Assembly (NCBI GenBank): GCA_021234155.1
Contig: JAJEKV010000023.1
Coordinates: 10,179,141-10,243,140, forward strand
Direction of reading: 5' to 3'
Source of the DNA: Isoetes taiwanensis
Lineage: Eukaryota; Streptophyta; Lycopodiopsida; Isoetales; Isoetaceae
Length of the DNA stretch: 64,000 bases
Position 1 is the first letter of the stretch. Each line of letters starts with the position of its first letter. Under the pieces are notes generated by a model. That model was not told the origin of the DNA. It saw only the letters and a program-made list of their open reading frames with translations, and made no database searches. Of this stretch, positions 46,206-57,069 are shown piece by piece. The position numbers and the translations under genes are program-made.

Positions 46206-47614
46206 TTGTTTTGTTCCATATTCAGGACTTATCTTGCTCCAAATAACACTGTGATTGAGTCATCCTTAATTATCTATTTGTGCTACACCAATCCTTTGGC
46301 ATGGTATCAACACGTAAGGATCCAAACTTCCAAGAAGAAACAAGCAGATGCATTGGATGATAATACAATTGTGGAGGTGGATGCTGCATTAACAGAGGAG
46401 ATTGTATCAGACTTATTAGAAAATGTAAGAATTAAAAGAGTTACACATCCTCCTCCTATACCACTATGCAGGATATTAAGGCACGAGGCTATAAGGACCG
46501 TTAATACAAACATGTCTCAGATGAAAGAAACTTTTCATTATTAGGGAAAAAAGTTCTTTCATTCTATCTATTCTCACTCCTCATAAAGAAAGCATACCAG
46601 TTGATGATGGAATTGTGGCAAGTTGGGATCCTTTGTGGAAAGAAGTGAATGAAGCCTTTGAGAAACAAGTACGTCTATCTGAAGATTGGAAAGATCTATA
46701 GTAAAATCCGGATCTCAGGACTAGTAATTTCCATAGTGATATGGAATTTGATGTGGTTAGGGAAGATCTTATTCAATTGTGCTCATCTATTACATCAAAA
46801 AAAGAAAGTCACACCTTCAACAGAATGCAGAATTTTGTCCGCAAACACTGCAGGTTGAACAAAAGAAAATACTTTTCCAGGAATGGCAGAGCACGGGATT
46901 GGGGAGCAGACCTGATTTTTATTGACCTTCCAACAAATGACATGCCCAATGAAGGCGTTGTACAAATACCTGAATGGAACATATGTGGTGAAGAGCTTAT
47001 CAATGCCAGCTTTAATGTGGCAAACTTGTGTCTGGATGATGCCAGTTGGTTGGTTGTTATGTGCGCAATTGAAAATTCTACTCTTGTTCATTCTTTGGCC
47101 ACAAGAAACAATCTAGAAAGTTCTCACAAATTTACCTTGTGTTCTGATACTCCTTTTGGATATAGAAAGGACAAACTTGGCATGTTGGAGATTTGTAGTT
47201 TGGATATTCACCTCTTATCCCGTGTTGGAACACTACCAGCTTTACAGTCCCATAAAAGCTTTGCGATTAGAAAAATGGAGTACAACCGATCGGTATTAAA
47301 GCAAAGAACATTTCAATCTGCTTGTAGGAGCCTTTTACCAGTAAAAAAGCTTCACTATAATTCTGAGAGATCTGTTATGCTGTGTGAATTCATACTGGAC
47401 ATGCTTTGCCCCCACGATGGTGTGGTGGTGGATCTACTGGCTGGGACCGGTTCAACGGCAGAGATGCGCTAAGTTCGGATGTCACTACTTTGGTATGGAG
47501 AAAGAGCTAGATCTTGTTGATTTCATTCAGAACAAAATGCTGCCAAAATTCTCCAACACACAACCACCAGCCATAGAGGCTTCAGGAGAAGAACTTGAAG
47601 AGCCTGAGGATTAG
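46206..47614 (+). pseudogene. DNA methyltransferase-like (N4/N6, beta-class) gene remnant
   Basis: Main frame 46,741-47,472, then a one-base frame change into 47,470-47,614. It holds ADLIFIDLPTNDMP, where N4/N6 MTases have the catalytic (D/N/S)PP(Y/W/F) motif (here D-L-P), and near the end MLCPHDGVVVDLLAGTGSTA followed by KFGCHYFGMEKELDLVDFI, the FxGxG SAM-binding motif I and acidic strand-2 equivalent (GxxxxGxEK). Catalytic motif before SAM motif is the beta-class order of bacterial-type enzymes. Upstream frames 46,206-46,544 and about 46,553-46,700 (DDGIVASWDPLWKEVNEAFE) look like its N-terminal domain. The altered DPPY motif and stops suggest a pseudogene. Confidence 0.7.
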
Positions 47615-48273
47615 TAAGGTTGACATTTTGATCATTTTTTGGTGTTTGCTTTTCATATACTGATAATTATATTTTTATGCTTTGTTCAGTGTGTTACCCT
47701 GCTATGCAGCAGAAATGGCAATTTTAATGGCTGCAGAATCCACACCCACATTCAAGCAAATAAGAAGACATCGCTATGTGTATATTGATGATGAATGTGA
47801 AGAAGTCTAGTTGAGGTACTGTAATTTTTTAGTTTATAACACTTTTGGATAACATAGTCCACAGTCATTCCTAGGATGGGTCCTATGATACAACAAGTTG
47901 AAGTGAAGTGGTGTTCTCATTGAGCTCTTTGAAACACTGAGTACAAATTGGTTCCCCGTACTAGGGGTTGAAGTTTTGAAAAAATATGCTCCGAAACTAG
48001 ACAATCATCGAGAGCATGAATAGATAAAGAGACAAATCATCCTCCATGTAGGCTAAGCAAAAATGAAGGATGCTCCATCGTTAACATATGTCAGCCGAGA
48101 ATTCTTCGATAAACAGGATGGCGAGACCCTCAAGGATGAAGCGCGACCCCTCACACCGTGATAACCAAGATACTCCAAGAGTAACCTGTAGAGTCAAAAC
48201 TGTAACAAGAAAATGACATATTAGGGAGTTAGGCGCCCCACGCATCAATACAATATCGTATCAAACCAATAAT

Positions 48274-48510
48274 ATGGCTCGGCGGCTCCAAGGCCACGCC
48301 GAAAAAGAAACAACAGCCGACCAATCGGGAATCTTCCACGGAATGAACATCGTAGGAAAACCATCCGACTTAGTGCTGCCTCGGAGGCTACATCGCCACA
48401 CCGAGAGAACAATGAAAAGAAATTATAACTCGGAGGCTACAGTGCCACGCCGAGAAAGAATGAAATAATGAGTAAGCCTCGGAGACAACAGTGCCACGCC
48501 GAGAAAAAAA
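48274..48510. repeat. CTCGG...CCGAG short inverted-end repeats
   Basis: Four copies of a roughly 30-bp unit such as ctcggaggctacagtgccac with gccgagaaa at about 48,275, 48,378, 48,430 and 48,477. Each starts CTCGG and ends CCGAG or GCCGA, so each can fold. Confidence 0.65.
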
Positions 48511-49460
48511 AGAAAAATAAGAGCATATGTACTTTCAAAGAAGATAGAAAGAAAACATGGAGGTTATCACGGGCCTCAGGATGATCCGAGAGGTATAGAA
48601 AAATAGATAAACATAAAGCTGACAGACCGATTAGAAGGAAATGGAGCAACTTCCACAAAGGAAAATGAGAAAACAGGAAATCAGACGTAGATATGACCCA
48701 ACAAGCTCAGATATTATTGAGGGAGAGGAGGGCGGGGAGACTTATGGAGCCGGAAATGAGGAGAATGGAAAGGAACTCAAGAGAACGCCGATGACTAAAA
48801 ATGAGGAAGGAGGCGATATAAATAGGAGATGTAAGGTAGGGCACCATCCAAGGAATATCGGTTCTATTGCTATCTCAATAGAACCGTGGCATTACATCTT
48901 ATTTCAAAAAATCTTTTATTGCATTCATTACAGAATTGTCCAGTGTCTGCTGGAAGGGAGTAATTTCTACTGGAATATTGAATGCACAAGCTAGATGGAG
49001 TATCAAATATGAAGTCTCAATGGATCTTAGAAACAGCAACAGATTATAACAGTCATTATTGTTGTTTTAAGTTATTGGTATTGTTCTTTTCCTAAATTGT
49101 TGTTGTTATTCATTTCTCTCTACGTTATTGTTTTTGGGGACTTGTTGTTTTCCAAGTTATTGTAGTTGCTCTTTTCAATCTCTAAGTTGTGAGAGTTATT
49201 GTTCTTGTTATTCTTATGAGAGTTACTATTAGGATGTACATTGACCCGATTTAACCTCTAACCTTACTAGTAGTAGCTTAAGATCTTACCATTAGATAAA
49301 AAAACTACAATTTTGAAACTCTTATTGATATGGACATTGACACTCGCAATCATCTAGATAAATTGATTTTTGAATGTTTTTTAGTGTATTCAACAAAGAG
49401 GGGCATGCTCCTTTTGACAAGGGGATTTTGTCATCACCGCGAAAGAAGACCCCAAAAACC
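48511..49460. other. No gene seen
   Basis: A 117-codon plus frame (48,641-48,994, Glu/Arg-rich, EIIEGEEGGETYGAGNEENG-like) has low complexity and no recognisable domain. The rest is T-rich with repeating gttattgttgtt. No convincing gene. Confidence 0.4.
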
Positions 49461-49908
49461 AAAAAAAAAAAAAAAAAAAAAAAAAACCTATAGTTGAAAA
49501 TCCCCGTTTGTATTGGACCGAGCCAATTCAAACCGAGTTTGGATCCAAGCATCTCGATGGATCTTCGAATAGTCCCTTGTATTGTTTCAAGGGTTTGCAC
49601 CCTTAAAGCAATGGTTAATCATTAACCATGCAAACACCATATTTACTTAGGTCAATTTATTCAACCTAAATACGTCTTCACTTGCTCAGATAAATATATG
49701 AACTTGAACATATAATTGCAAGTCCCTGTTCTCACCATTCTGACTTCAAACTTAGAGCATTTCTTTGCTTAGATCATTCCCCTGTCGATATGCACAGATA
49801 TCACCAGTGTTCTTCCATAGAATTTACTTAAGATAAAATAAGTAAATTGTGACATAACTCCAACAAGATTATGATATGAACAATTTATTCTTCTCTATAC
49901 TTCTCACA

Positions 49909-51407
49909 GCAGCAAGTTGTAAAGACCATAAACTATGGGAAAAAGCAATGGAAGATGAGATGGTCTCGTTTAAAAGAACATGGACGTATGAAGTTGTGGA
50001 AATGCCAAAGGATAGAAATGTCATAGACAACAAATGGATATTCAAAATCAAAGATATGCCAGATGGTAAACAGAAATATAAGGCCAGGCTGGTCGCAAAG
50101 GGATTTTCACAAAGAAAAGGTGTTGATTACACAGATACATTTTCTCCAATAGTGAAAATAGCCAGCATAAGAATGCTACTAGCTTTAGGCAATGCGCAAG
50201 CACCGCTTTTTTGAATGTAGAACTTGAGGAGGAGATATTTATGAGACCACCTGCTGGTTTTGAAGAAGCTAATAACAAGATTTGGAGACTTAAGAAAGCC
50301 GTGTATGGGCTTAAGCAAGCACCAAGACAATGGTACAAATGTATTGATGAATACCTCGTAAAGCAAGAATTTACTAAATTACAAACGGATGGAAATTTAT
50401 ACATGTTTAAAAATGACAGGAAATTCTGCATAAGCGCTGTATAGGTTGATGATTGCATTATGGTCTCAAACAATTCAGTATGCTTGGATACATGCGAAAA
50501 CATATTGAGCAGAAGATTCAAAATGACAGACCTTAGAGAGTTGAGAAAATTCTTAGGAATTAAAGTGGAAAGCAATAGATCAGAAAAAACATTGAAGCTT
50601 TCACAGGCTTCTAACATCTCAGGAATGCTAAATCGATTTCATATGAATGACTGCAAAATTGCAACCACACTGCTGGTACCAGGTCATCAAATCAGTGCCA
50701 AACTTTATCCTCAATCTTAAGAAGAAATAAACTATATGCAGAGTGTTCCGTACAGAGAATTAATAGGAAGTCTGTTATATGTAGCTAATGCTACACGTCC
50801 AGATATATCTTTCGCAGTAAACTTGCTTTCAAGGTATAACAGTAATCCTGGAAGAATGCATTGGTCTGCTGCTAAACGAATTTTGAGATATCTGAAAGGA
50901 ACAATAAACTATGGTATTTGCTATGCTGGATCAGATTGTAACTTGAAAGCATATGCAGATGCTGACTGGAGTGGAGATTTAGACTGCAAACATTCAATAT
51001 CAGGGTATATTTTAATGATGGAAAATGCACCTGTAAACTGGAAATGCAAAAAACAAGCCACAGTGGCTCTATCAAGTGCCGAAGCAGAATATGGCGCAGC
51101 CACACTAGCAGCAAAGTATATAATCTGGATGAGAAGGCTTCTCAATGAAATTGGAGTATCTTGTATAAATGCTACAAGTTTATTCTCAGACAGTAATAGC
51201 TGTGCAATGGCTAAGAACCCAGTTCTACATGACAGATCCAAACGTATAGAACTCAAAACGCATTTCATCAGAGAAGTAGTGGAGAAGAAATATATTGAAG
51301 CAATCTATATCTGCACTGAAGATCAAATAGCTGATTTGCTAACAAAAGCTCTGAGAGAACCACGTTTCAATTTACTAAGACAAAAGCTGGGAGTTACAGA
51401 AAGATGA
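49909..51407 (+). pseudogene. copia-1 RT and RNase H
   Basis: Directly after copia-2, AASCKDHKLWEKAMEDEMVS starts RT. It continues through KARLVAKGFSQRKGVDYTDT, then after a frame change (50,205) FLNVELEEEIFMRPPAGFEE and LKQAPRQWYK. A TAG stop at 50,442 replaces the Tyr of the catalytic YVDD, leaving VDDCIMVS. After another stop (50,718), VPYRELIGSLLYVANATRPD leads to RNase H with YADADWSGD, SSAEAEYGAA, FSDSNSCAMA and HFIREVVEKKY. The end at TER is 27 bases before the 3' LTR. Protease and integrase are at 14,769-17,302. Confidence 0.93.
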
Positions 51408-51423
51408 CAGAGAAATATCCTAT

Positions 51424-51433
51424 GAAGGAGGAG
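51424..51433 (+). promoter_or_regulatory. copia-1 polypurine tract
   Basis: gaaggaggag directly before the TGTTGG start of the 3' LTR; primer for plus-strand synthesis. Confidence 0.9.
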
Positions 51434-51853
51434 TGTTGGAATAATCATAGGATATTTGCTCATAACATATTTTGTGTGCATTTTAACCATTGAATTTTAA
51501 CTTTCAATGGTTCTATGGTTTTACTTCAAAAAGACAGTATCGTGGCAATAAGGGAGTGATTTTCGAACTAGGCGGCAAGAAGGTTGGAGATCGGTCTGGC
51601 TAAGAGGCCGGATCGGACTAATAAAATAAAAAAGGAGAATGATCAGATACGGACGGATTCTTTCTGAGCAACTGCAGGATTGAAGAAGATTCGGGTTGTG
51701 CTGTCGGAGAATAAGGGAGCAAAGGATCGTGGTTCTGAAAGGTTACTGTAGCAATAAGTTGCAATTGTTAATCAATTTATTAATGGTGGTTCAAACAACA
51801 TTGAATACAAGGGAATTGAAAGATAATCTAATCTAGACAGTATTTTGCTTTTA
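51434..51853 (+). repeat. copia-1 3' LTR
   Basis: A 420-bp partner of 14,331-14,746, followed by gaagc (51,854-51,858), the second copy of the target duplication. Confidence 0.92.
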
Positions 51854-51858
51854 GAAGC

Positions 51859-53372
51859 TATGCTTCTCCATGGAAAAATGTGTATGTAGGTAGCACTGCG
51901 GACCCCGTGTAAGCATGTGATTGTCCTAATGTTGTGCTGGTAGTATACTGTTTTAACCTCTTCTAGAGCACTAGCATCCTAGAGCTTGATGTGGAAGCAA
52001 GCATCAAGGCACTAGTTCAGGCAATGGTGGTCCCCGTCAATTTATATCTGCATGCACCTGTGCCCCTGCATATTCTATCAAGAGAACCACTAAGCTCATC
52101 TCATCTTCTAGCAGGCCTTAAGGTGTTATGGACATATAGCCATGGTAAAAGCAAGGTTTTGGAGACCGTCATTACCCATACTAACTACCTTTTGAAAATA
52201 TATAGTGTGATAGTCAAACGGCCCTCTGTAGAGGCAAGAAACCTATCTCCTAGTCAAACGGCCCTCTGTAGAGGCAAGAAACCTATCTCCTGCAGAAGAA
52301 TCTAATATGGGACTGTGGATTTTACCCAAGTGCCCAAGATATAAAGGCTCTTTGCACCTGCTCTAGGTCATTCCAGGTGGCCAAAGATCCCGCCAAAGAT
52401 ATCACCGGCTCTGCCTTGTAATTGTTGATCTGCATCACATACAGTGCCTTCCAACCCATTGTCACTCATAACCAGATAGAAGTATTCCAGTATGTGGTGG
52501 AAGGAAACTCTACGCCAAGGACTTATAGATAGGTGCTATCTCAACATTTTGCACTTGATAAGTGAGGGAGGGAAGCATTGGATGAGAAAGACAACACTTT
52601 AGTCTTATCCAGATTAACCCCCATTCCTATCGTCTGGCAGAAAGTATCCAGGGCATCTAGATGGTACTGCATAGTCATTGGGAATGTAGGCTAAGAGGTG
52701 TACATCGTCAGCTTATATGAGCGGCCTAATAATGTGGTGCACAACTTGAGCTCTGTCAACCCCCCGTTCAACATGCCATCCTTCCAATTGATCAATATAG
52801 AGGTCAAATAGTGTTAGAAAGAGGGGACAGCCCTAGCATACCTCAATACTACTATGTCTGAGCATGTCCCATACGACCTGTAAATCTAATTTTGCAAATC
52901 CATGGTGGTCTCCAAAAGCCTCAATCTTCCAACAACTTCTTCTAAAGCAAAGTGAAAAGCCTTTACAAAGTCGATGAAGTAGCATTGTCAGTGATTCCTG
53001 CTATCCTCGACCAAAGTCCATAGTGTGAAAATATGACCAATGGTGGAGTGTCAGGGTCTAGATCTTGGCCATGTGAAGGCTCACACTTCTGCCTCCTTTG
53101 CCCATGTCATTAGATGTTGCTCAAAAATGCCAGCAATTTTGCACGAGCAAACTAACCATGATTGTTCAATAATTGGCTCGGAGGCGAGGGTCGCTTGTCT
53201 TATAGATAGGGACTACCCTGCTAGTGCTCACTGTGGTGGAAATCGTTTCAGTAATGCCCTATTGAACAATGTAGCTAGGGTGGGCCGTATTGGTGGCCCT
53301 GCCCATTTGAACAGCTTTGCTTGCATGCCGTCCAAGTCTATCGCTCTGCCATTTGCGAGATGCTGCAAGCTC
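51859..53372 (-). pseudogene. LINE-B B2 reverse transcriptase remnant
   Basis: Minus-strand reading in many frames: LANGRAIDLDGMQAKLFKWA at 53,360-53,300 (RT N-terminus), FIDFVKAFHFALEEVV-like near 52,970 (the palm segment holding the first catalytic Asp), LDLQVVWDMLRHSSI near 52,880, GCPLS-like and LYIDQLEGWHVERG near 52,800-52,760, and the region homologous to B1 9,080-9,860 thereafter. Stops and indels occur every few dozen codons. A 40-bp tandem duplication (tagtcaaacggccctctgta...) lies at 52,212-52,291. Confidence 0.75.
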
Positions 53373-55082
53373 TGAGTGGCATATACCTCTATGATATTGC
53401 TTTTACACGGTTTTCTAAGAGGGTATTGCTTTTACACGGTTTTCTTCTACTGTTAGTTTGAGCGAGCATAGGCACACAGCTTTCTTCCACTGCTTGTCCA
53501 TGCATGCATAGGCACAATGTCTTCTTCTACTGCTTGTCTATGCCCATGGGTTTTCTTGATTTGTTTTGCATTGTTCCTTCACGCAAAATACTTTTTGATA
53601 CTATGTTTTGTCGTTTGTACTGCGGTTGAATGAAGAAAACTGACAAGCCTATTGAAGTGCACTCCTTTTGGAAGACCACCAGGAGGAGGCGAACATAAAA
53701 AGATAAGAATCCTTAGAAAGAAGTTTTCGAGAGCCCGTCGAACTTTCGAGTGGCAGACCATGGTTCCTTTTTTTTTGTAAGAAGTGGCAGTGGTTGCTAA
53801 TCAGAGGTATCGGTGAACTTGCTATGGCTCACTATATGTATATTTAAATATTTGTGTTAACAGTGGTAAGGAAACTCCAGAACGTCCTGAGATGATGGTC
53901 CAAGAGATAAAACATTTCCAATTGGTGCTCAGCAATGTTTCTGACTTTCTTTCCCTTTAGAAAAGCACGGTATTATATGGTCGCTACAAGGTGACAGAGC
54001 AATTTCACTAATGATCTGTAGTGCAATTGCATAGTTTTTTCCCCCAAAATTTTGCTCTTTTCGCAAATTAAAAAAAAAAAAAAAAAAAAAACATGTCCAA
54101 AAGCACAAACACAATTCTGAAAAGTAAAATTTGGAAGAACAATCACATGTTTTAAGCATGATTAAAAAAAAAAACACGATATTACAGAGTAAGAACACAA
54201 AGCTAAGAGTGATTAGTTAAATATAATGTACAAATACAATAGTTGAATAAGAATAGAATTTCATAGTTTATGATAGCATTCATCAAATATCCATTAGAAC
54301 CTGCTTGTAAGTGAGGTTTCTCTTCCTCGTATCCTCTATGTTGACTGTTTCATCTGAACCAGAAGGATTAATGTCTTTTATCTTCGTCTTCTACCAGAAG
54401 GGTTAACATTCTAGCGATTTTTCTAAGTCTTTGTCTATGCGTGTATAGCATTGCGATTTTTCTAAGTCTGTGTCATAGCACACGGATTTTAGTTTGAGGC
54501 CTTTGCCTATACACATATAGCATAATGATTTTTCTTTGGTACACGTAACTGGCGTAGATTTATGTGAGGGTCTATTCTAGCGTACACATTTTTATTTGAG
54601 GTATGTGTGCATATATAGAGCTTAATTTTGTAGCTTAATGTCTAAAGCTAGTTATTGTAAGTATACTACTAACAAATGCTAAATAGTTAAGTAGGTTAAA
54701 AAAAATGAGCAACTTGTGCCCATACGCGTATGGGCAAAGCCCTACAGATAAATGCTCGACCCTTGGTTTTCCCTCTGTTTTTCCTTTCTTGTAACAACTA
54801 GGAGTTATCCTTCATAGATTTTTTCATTAAAGCAGATCCTCTCGGAGTTTACCTTACCATGTCATACCATTATCGCACTGACTGGACGCCTAATATTATA
54901 CCCTATCGTTATCCAGATTGCCATTCTTAATTATGCAACCCCCTCTCACGATGATGTCCCATCATACGTTCCTTCTCTTGTGCCTTACTTCCTCTGAAAT
55001 TTTTGCTCGACTTCGAGCCTCAGCGATGCCTGACATTTGTCTCTTTCAATGGCTAGAATCCCTCCATAGAAATATCATATAA
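53373..55082. other. Intergenic stretch, no gene seen
   Basis: It includes a 29-bp tandem duplication (ttgcttttacacggttttct, 53,398-53,446), degenerate repeats with ctactgcttgtc and cataggcaca (53,455-53,540), a 22-bp A run at about 54,069 and repeated gatttttctaagtct near 54,420-54,470. No open frame of substance. Confidence 0.5.
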
Positions 55083-56948
55083 ATGGCACCAAGAGCTGCT
55101 ATAACCCTTCTTTTCAAGTGTTTTTCGACCTCATTGTCTCCTTTAAGCACCTCAACATTTCGTCACAAGACCATGGCTGCCTCTTCACGATTCAACACTC
55201 TGCATGCAACAACCCCAATGAAGGCTACAACTTTTTCTTTGGTAAGTTTTCCACCATCTCTCTTCCGCCGCCTTTGTAAGGAAACAATTGCGCTATTGTG
55301 GTTAGGGTAGGTCTTGACCATTTTGTAGATCAGGAACTTCCAGTTCCCAATCCTGGGCAACTACGACAATTTGTCACCAATCTGGTTAGTACTTCCACAG
55401 GTTTACAAATTTTTGTGGGTGGAACTTCAATTTTCCTCAATTCAGCACTTGTCTCCAAAGTTTTTAGACTTGCTAGCATACCACACTCGTTGGACTGGTC
55501 GAACTTACAGGACTTTGATGTCTCTCCTTATGTTGATATCTCCTACTCGAATAACTCCACAAAACTCACCACTTTCGCCAAGAATCATGAATCTTTTGTC
55601 AAGTTTTTGTAGAGAAAGTTTTTCGGCCATTCTGCCAAAGACACCCACATCAGTAAATATTTTTTCAACACATCCATCGCTGCTATTCATTCTGATAAGC
55701 CCATTGACTGGCCCCAACTCTTGTTGCAGCGTAATATTTGAGGAATTGAATCGTCTTCGAAAAGTCCCGGGCTCTGGCCCTAATTCTGCAATGGGTGCCT
55801 ATTTTCAGGCCCTCATCAACCAATGTCTTCCAATTCTCAGCACTGTTGAAAATATATCCATGTCTCGGGCCTCCAGTAAAGTTCTCTCAAAGGTAACTCC
55901 CATTCAAGATCTTATGGACGAGACCTCCCAGCAACAACACATAAATGTTAATCAGGAAGAAGTTCACCATCCCTCTCCATGTAGGAAATTCTCCATTGCC
56001 ATCTGTTCATCACACCATTCAGCAAAAGCCACTCCATCTGATCCTAAACATCACTCACAGGTTTCCACACCTCATGAAGTTTATTATCAGCCTCATCAAC
56101 CTTCTATGCAAGCTTTGTATGAGTATGAGCAGCAGGTATCTGGCTGTATTCTGCAGTTACAGAAATTCCAAGACAAACTAATGAATGATATCAAAGTCCA
56201 TCTGGATTCCTATAATGCTCTCAAGAAGGAACTCCATAATCTTACCACTCAGAAAACTAGTCTCAAAGAGCAGCTTTAAGAGAAACACATCACTACTCTG
56301 GCCACCCGTAAGGAATTGAAAAGGGCTCAGGAGGCCATGGCTCAGTTGGAAGCCATTCACGTTTCATTGCAGGTTCAGGTACACACTCTCCAAGACCAGC
56401 TCACGGCCAAGGATCAGCTCCTTCAGGATACCTTGGCACTCTATTGTAGTCTTCAAGAAGAGTTCCAAACTCAAAAGAGTGTCACCACTCAACAACAGCT
56501 GCGTATCACCGAATTGGAAGGCCTAGTCACTGCTGCTCATATACATGTCAAAACCTTGGAAACCCAGTTGCAGAATTCTGTTAAGCAAAAAATTATTGAT
56601 GATATAGAACTTGCGGGTCTTCAACTTCAAATCTCTTCCATGGGTACCTCTCGCTCTCATAACACTCATACTCATCAAAAGATCAAAGAACTCAAGTGCA
56701 TGGTGGAAGAAAAGACCAATCAAATCCAAGATTTGAGGCACCAGCTCCAACAAGCGGAACAATATGCAGAAGATGCCCATGCCAACATCGAAAGATGCTC
56801 TGTTCTTGCAGCACACATAAGCACGGATTGTCCCTTCCCCATGGGATACCTTGACTATGTCAAATCACGTCGTCATCTTTTCCTGATAAGATGGTCAGTG
56901 CATCTAGCTCGGTGGAAGGCGCTATCATGGTCAATGGAGCACACATAA
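55083..56948 (+). pseudogene. Coiled-coil protein gene, damaged or intron-containing
   Basis: ATG at 55,083 starts MAPRAAITLLFKCFSTSLSP, and a good splice donor (tttg|gtaagt) follows at about 55,240. Then come 55,298-55,612 (LDWSNLQDFDVSPYVDISYS) and, in another frame, 55,618-56,279 with LRKVPGSGPNSAMGAYFQAL. The final part, 56,230-56,948, is a long coiled coil (TLQDQLTAKDQLLQDTLALY, KIKELKCMVEEKTNQIQDLR) after one in-frame stop at 56,278. The order, an N-terminal globular part with GxxSAMGxYFQAL, a Ser/Pro/His-rich linker and a coiled coil, recalls plant transposon-associated proteins of unknown function. I cannot name it. Confidence 0.5.
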
Positions 56949-57062
56949 GCACGGATTGTCCCCTCCCCATGAGATACCTTGATGTCAAATCATGGCATCA
57001 TCTTTTTCTTATAAGATGACTCAGTGCATCTGGCTCGGTGGAAGGCGCTATCATGGTCAATG
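56811..57062. repeat. Tandem duplication of about 126 bp
   Basis: 56,811-56,937 and 56,938-57,062 are near-identical, each starting agcacacataagcacggatt and ending ggcgctatcatggtcaatg. The duplication truncates the coiled-coil frame. Confidence 0.75.
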
Positions 57063-57069
57063 ATTCTGT

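Larger units (their letters stand above)
44004..49506. other. 5.5-kb foreign segment inside copia-2 5' LTR
   Basis: It is unlike any retroelement here and bounded by the 255-bp LTR duplication. Contents: AT-rich DNA (44,004-44,470), a SWIM-finger fragment (minus), GGCGCC repeats (45,330-45,970), a methyltransferase-like gene (plus, 46,206-47,614), CTCGG/CCGAG repeats (48,274-48,510), AT-rich DNA with tttgtt/gttgtt runs (49,030-49,320), and a 26-bp A run ending near 49,486. No terminal inverted repeats recognised. It could be a captured genomic segment or a non-autonomous element. Confidence 0.7.
17303..49908 (-). mobile_element. Ty1/copia element copia-2, nested in copia-1
   Basis: A minus-strand element: 3' LTR at 17,303-18,160, RNase H and RT upward to 19,612, interruption by LINE-B B3, then the RT start, integrase, protease and gag from 40,468 to 43,277, a primer site, and a 5' LTR from 43,306 that ends at 49,908 after a further 5.5-kb interruption. 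The target duplication gcagc is perfect (17,298-17,302 and 49,909-49,913). The LTRs end TGTGAG...TTACA. Coding damage is light: one stop near 42,366 and a frame change near 41,600, so it is younger than copia-1. Confidence 0.92.
43306..49908 (-). repeat. copia-2 5' LTR, split and partly duplicated
   Basis: 43,306-44,003 matches the inner 698 bp of the 3' LTR and 49,507-49,908 matches its outer 402 bp. The two overlap: LTR sequence from tttgtattggaccgag to ttagagcatt is present twice, at 43,749-44,003 and 49,507-49,761, 255 bp each. Between them lies an unrelated 5,503-bp segment. Confidence 0.9.
14331..51853 (+). mobile_element. Ty1/copia element copia-1, split by copia-2
   Basis: Matching LTRs lie at 14,331-14,746 and 51,434-51,853 and both begin TGTTGGAATAATC. 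A 5-bp target duplication, gaagc, flanks the whole element. A primer site follows the 5' LTR and a purine tract precedes the 3' LTR. Gag, protease and integrase (14,769-17,302) and RT plus RNase H (49,909-51,407) are separated by copia-2, which left its own gcagc duplication. By eye the LTRs differ at roughly 5% of positions, so this is an older insertion than those inside it. The coding region has several frameshifts and stops. Confidence 0.92.
13845..53372 (-). mobile_element. LINE-B copy B2, outer element of nest II
   Basis: The minus-strand LINE-B 3' end (13,845-14,330) and RT part (51,854-53,372) are two halves of one element separated exactly by copia-1. The 5-bp sequence gaagc stands on both sides of the copia (14,326-14,330 and 51,854-51,858). 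The RT half reads toward the junction and the zinc and UTR half follows it, the same order as in copy B3. The upper edge near 53,372 is where RT-like reading fades and is probably a 5' truncation. Everything between 14,331 and 51,853 is later insertion. Confidence 0.8.

Noticed and set aside
48641-48994. A 117-codon Glu/Arg-rich ORF as a gene
   Set aside because: Low complexity, no domain and no supporting context beyond an open frame.
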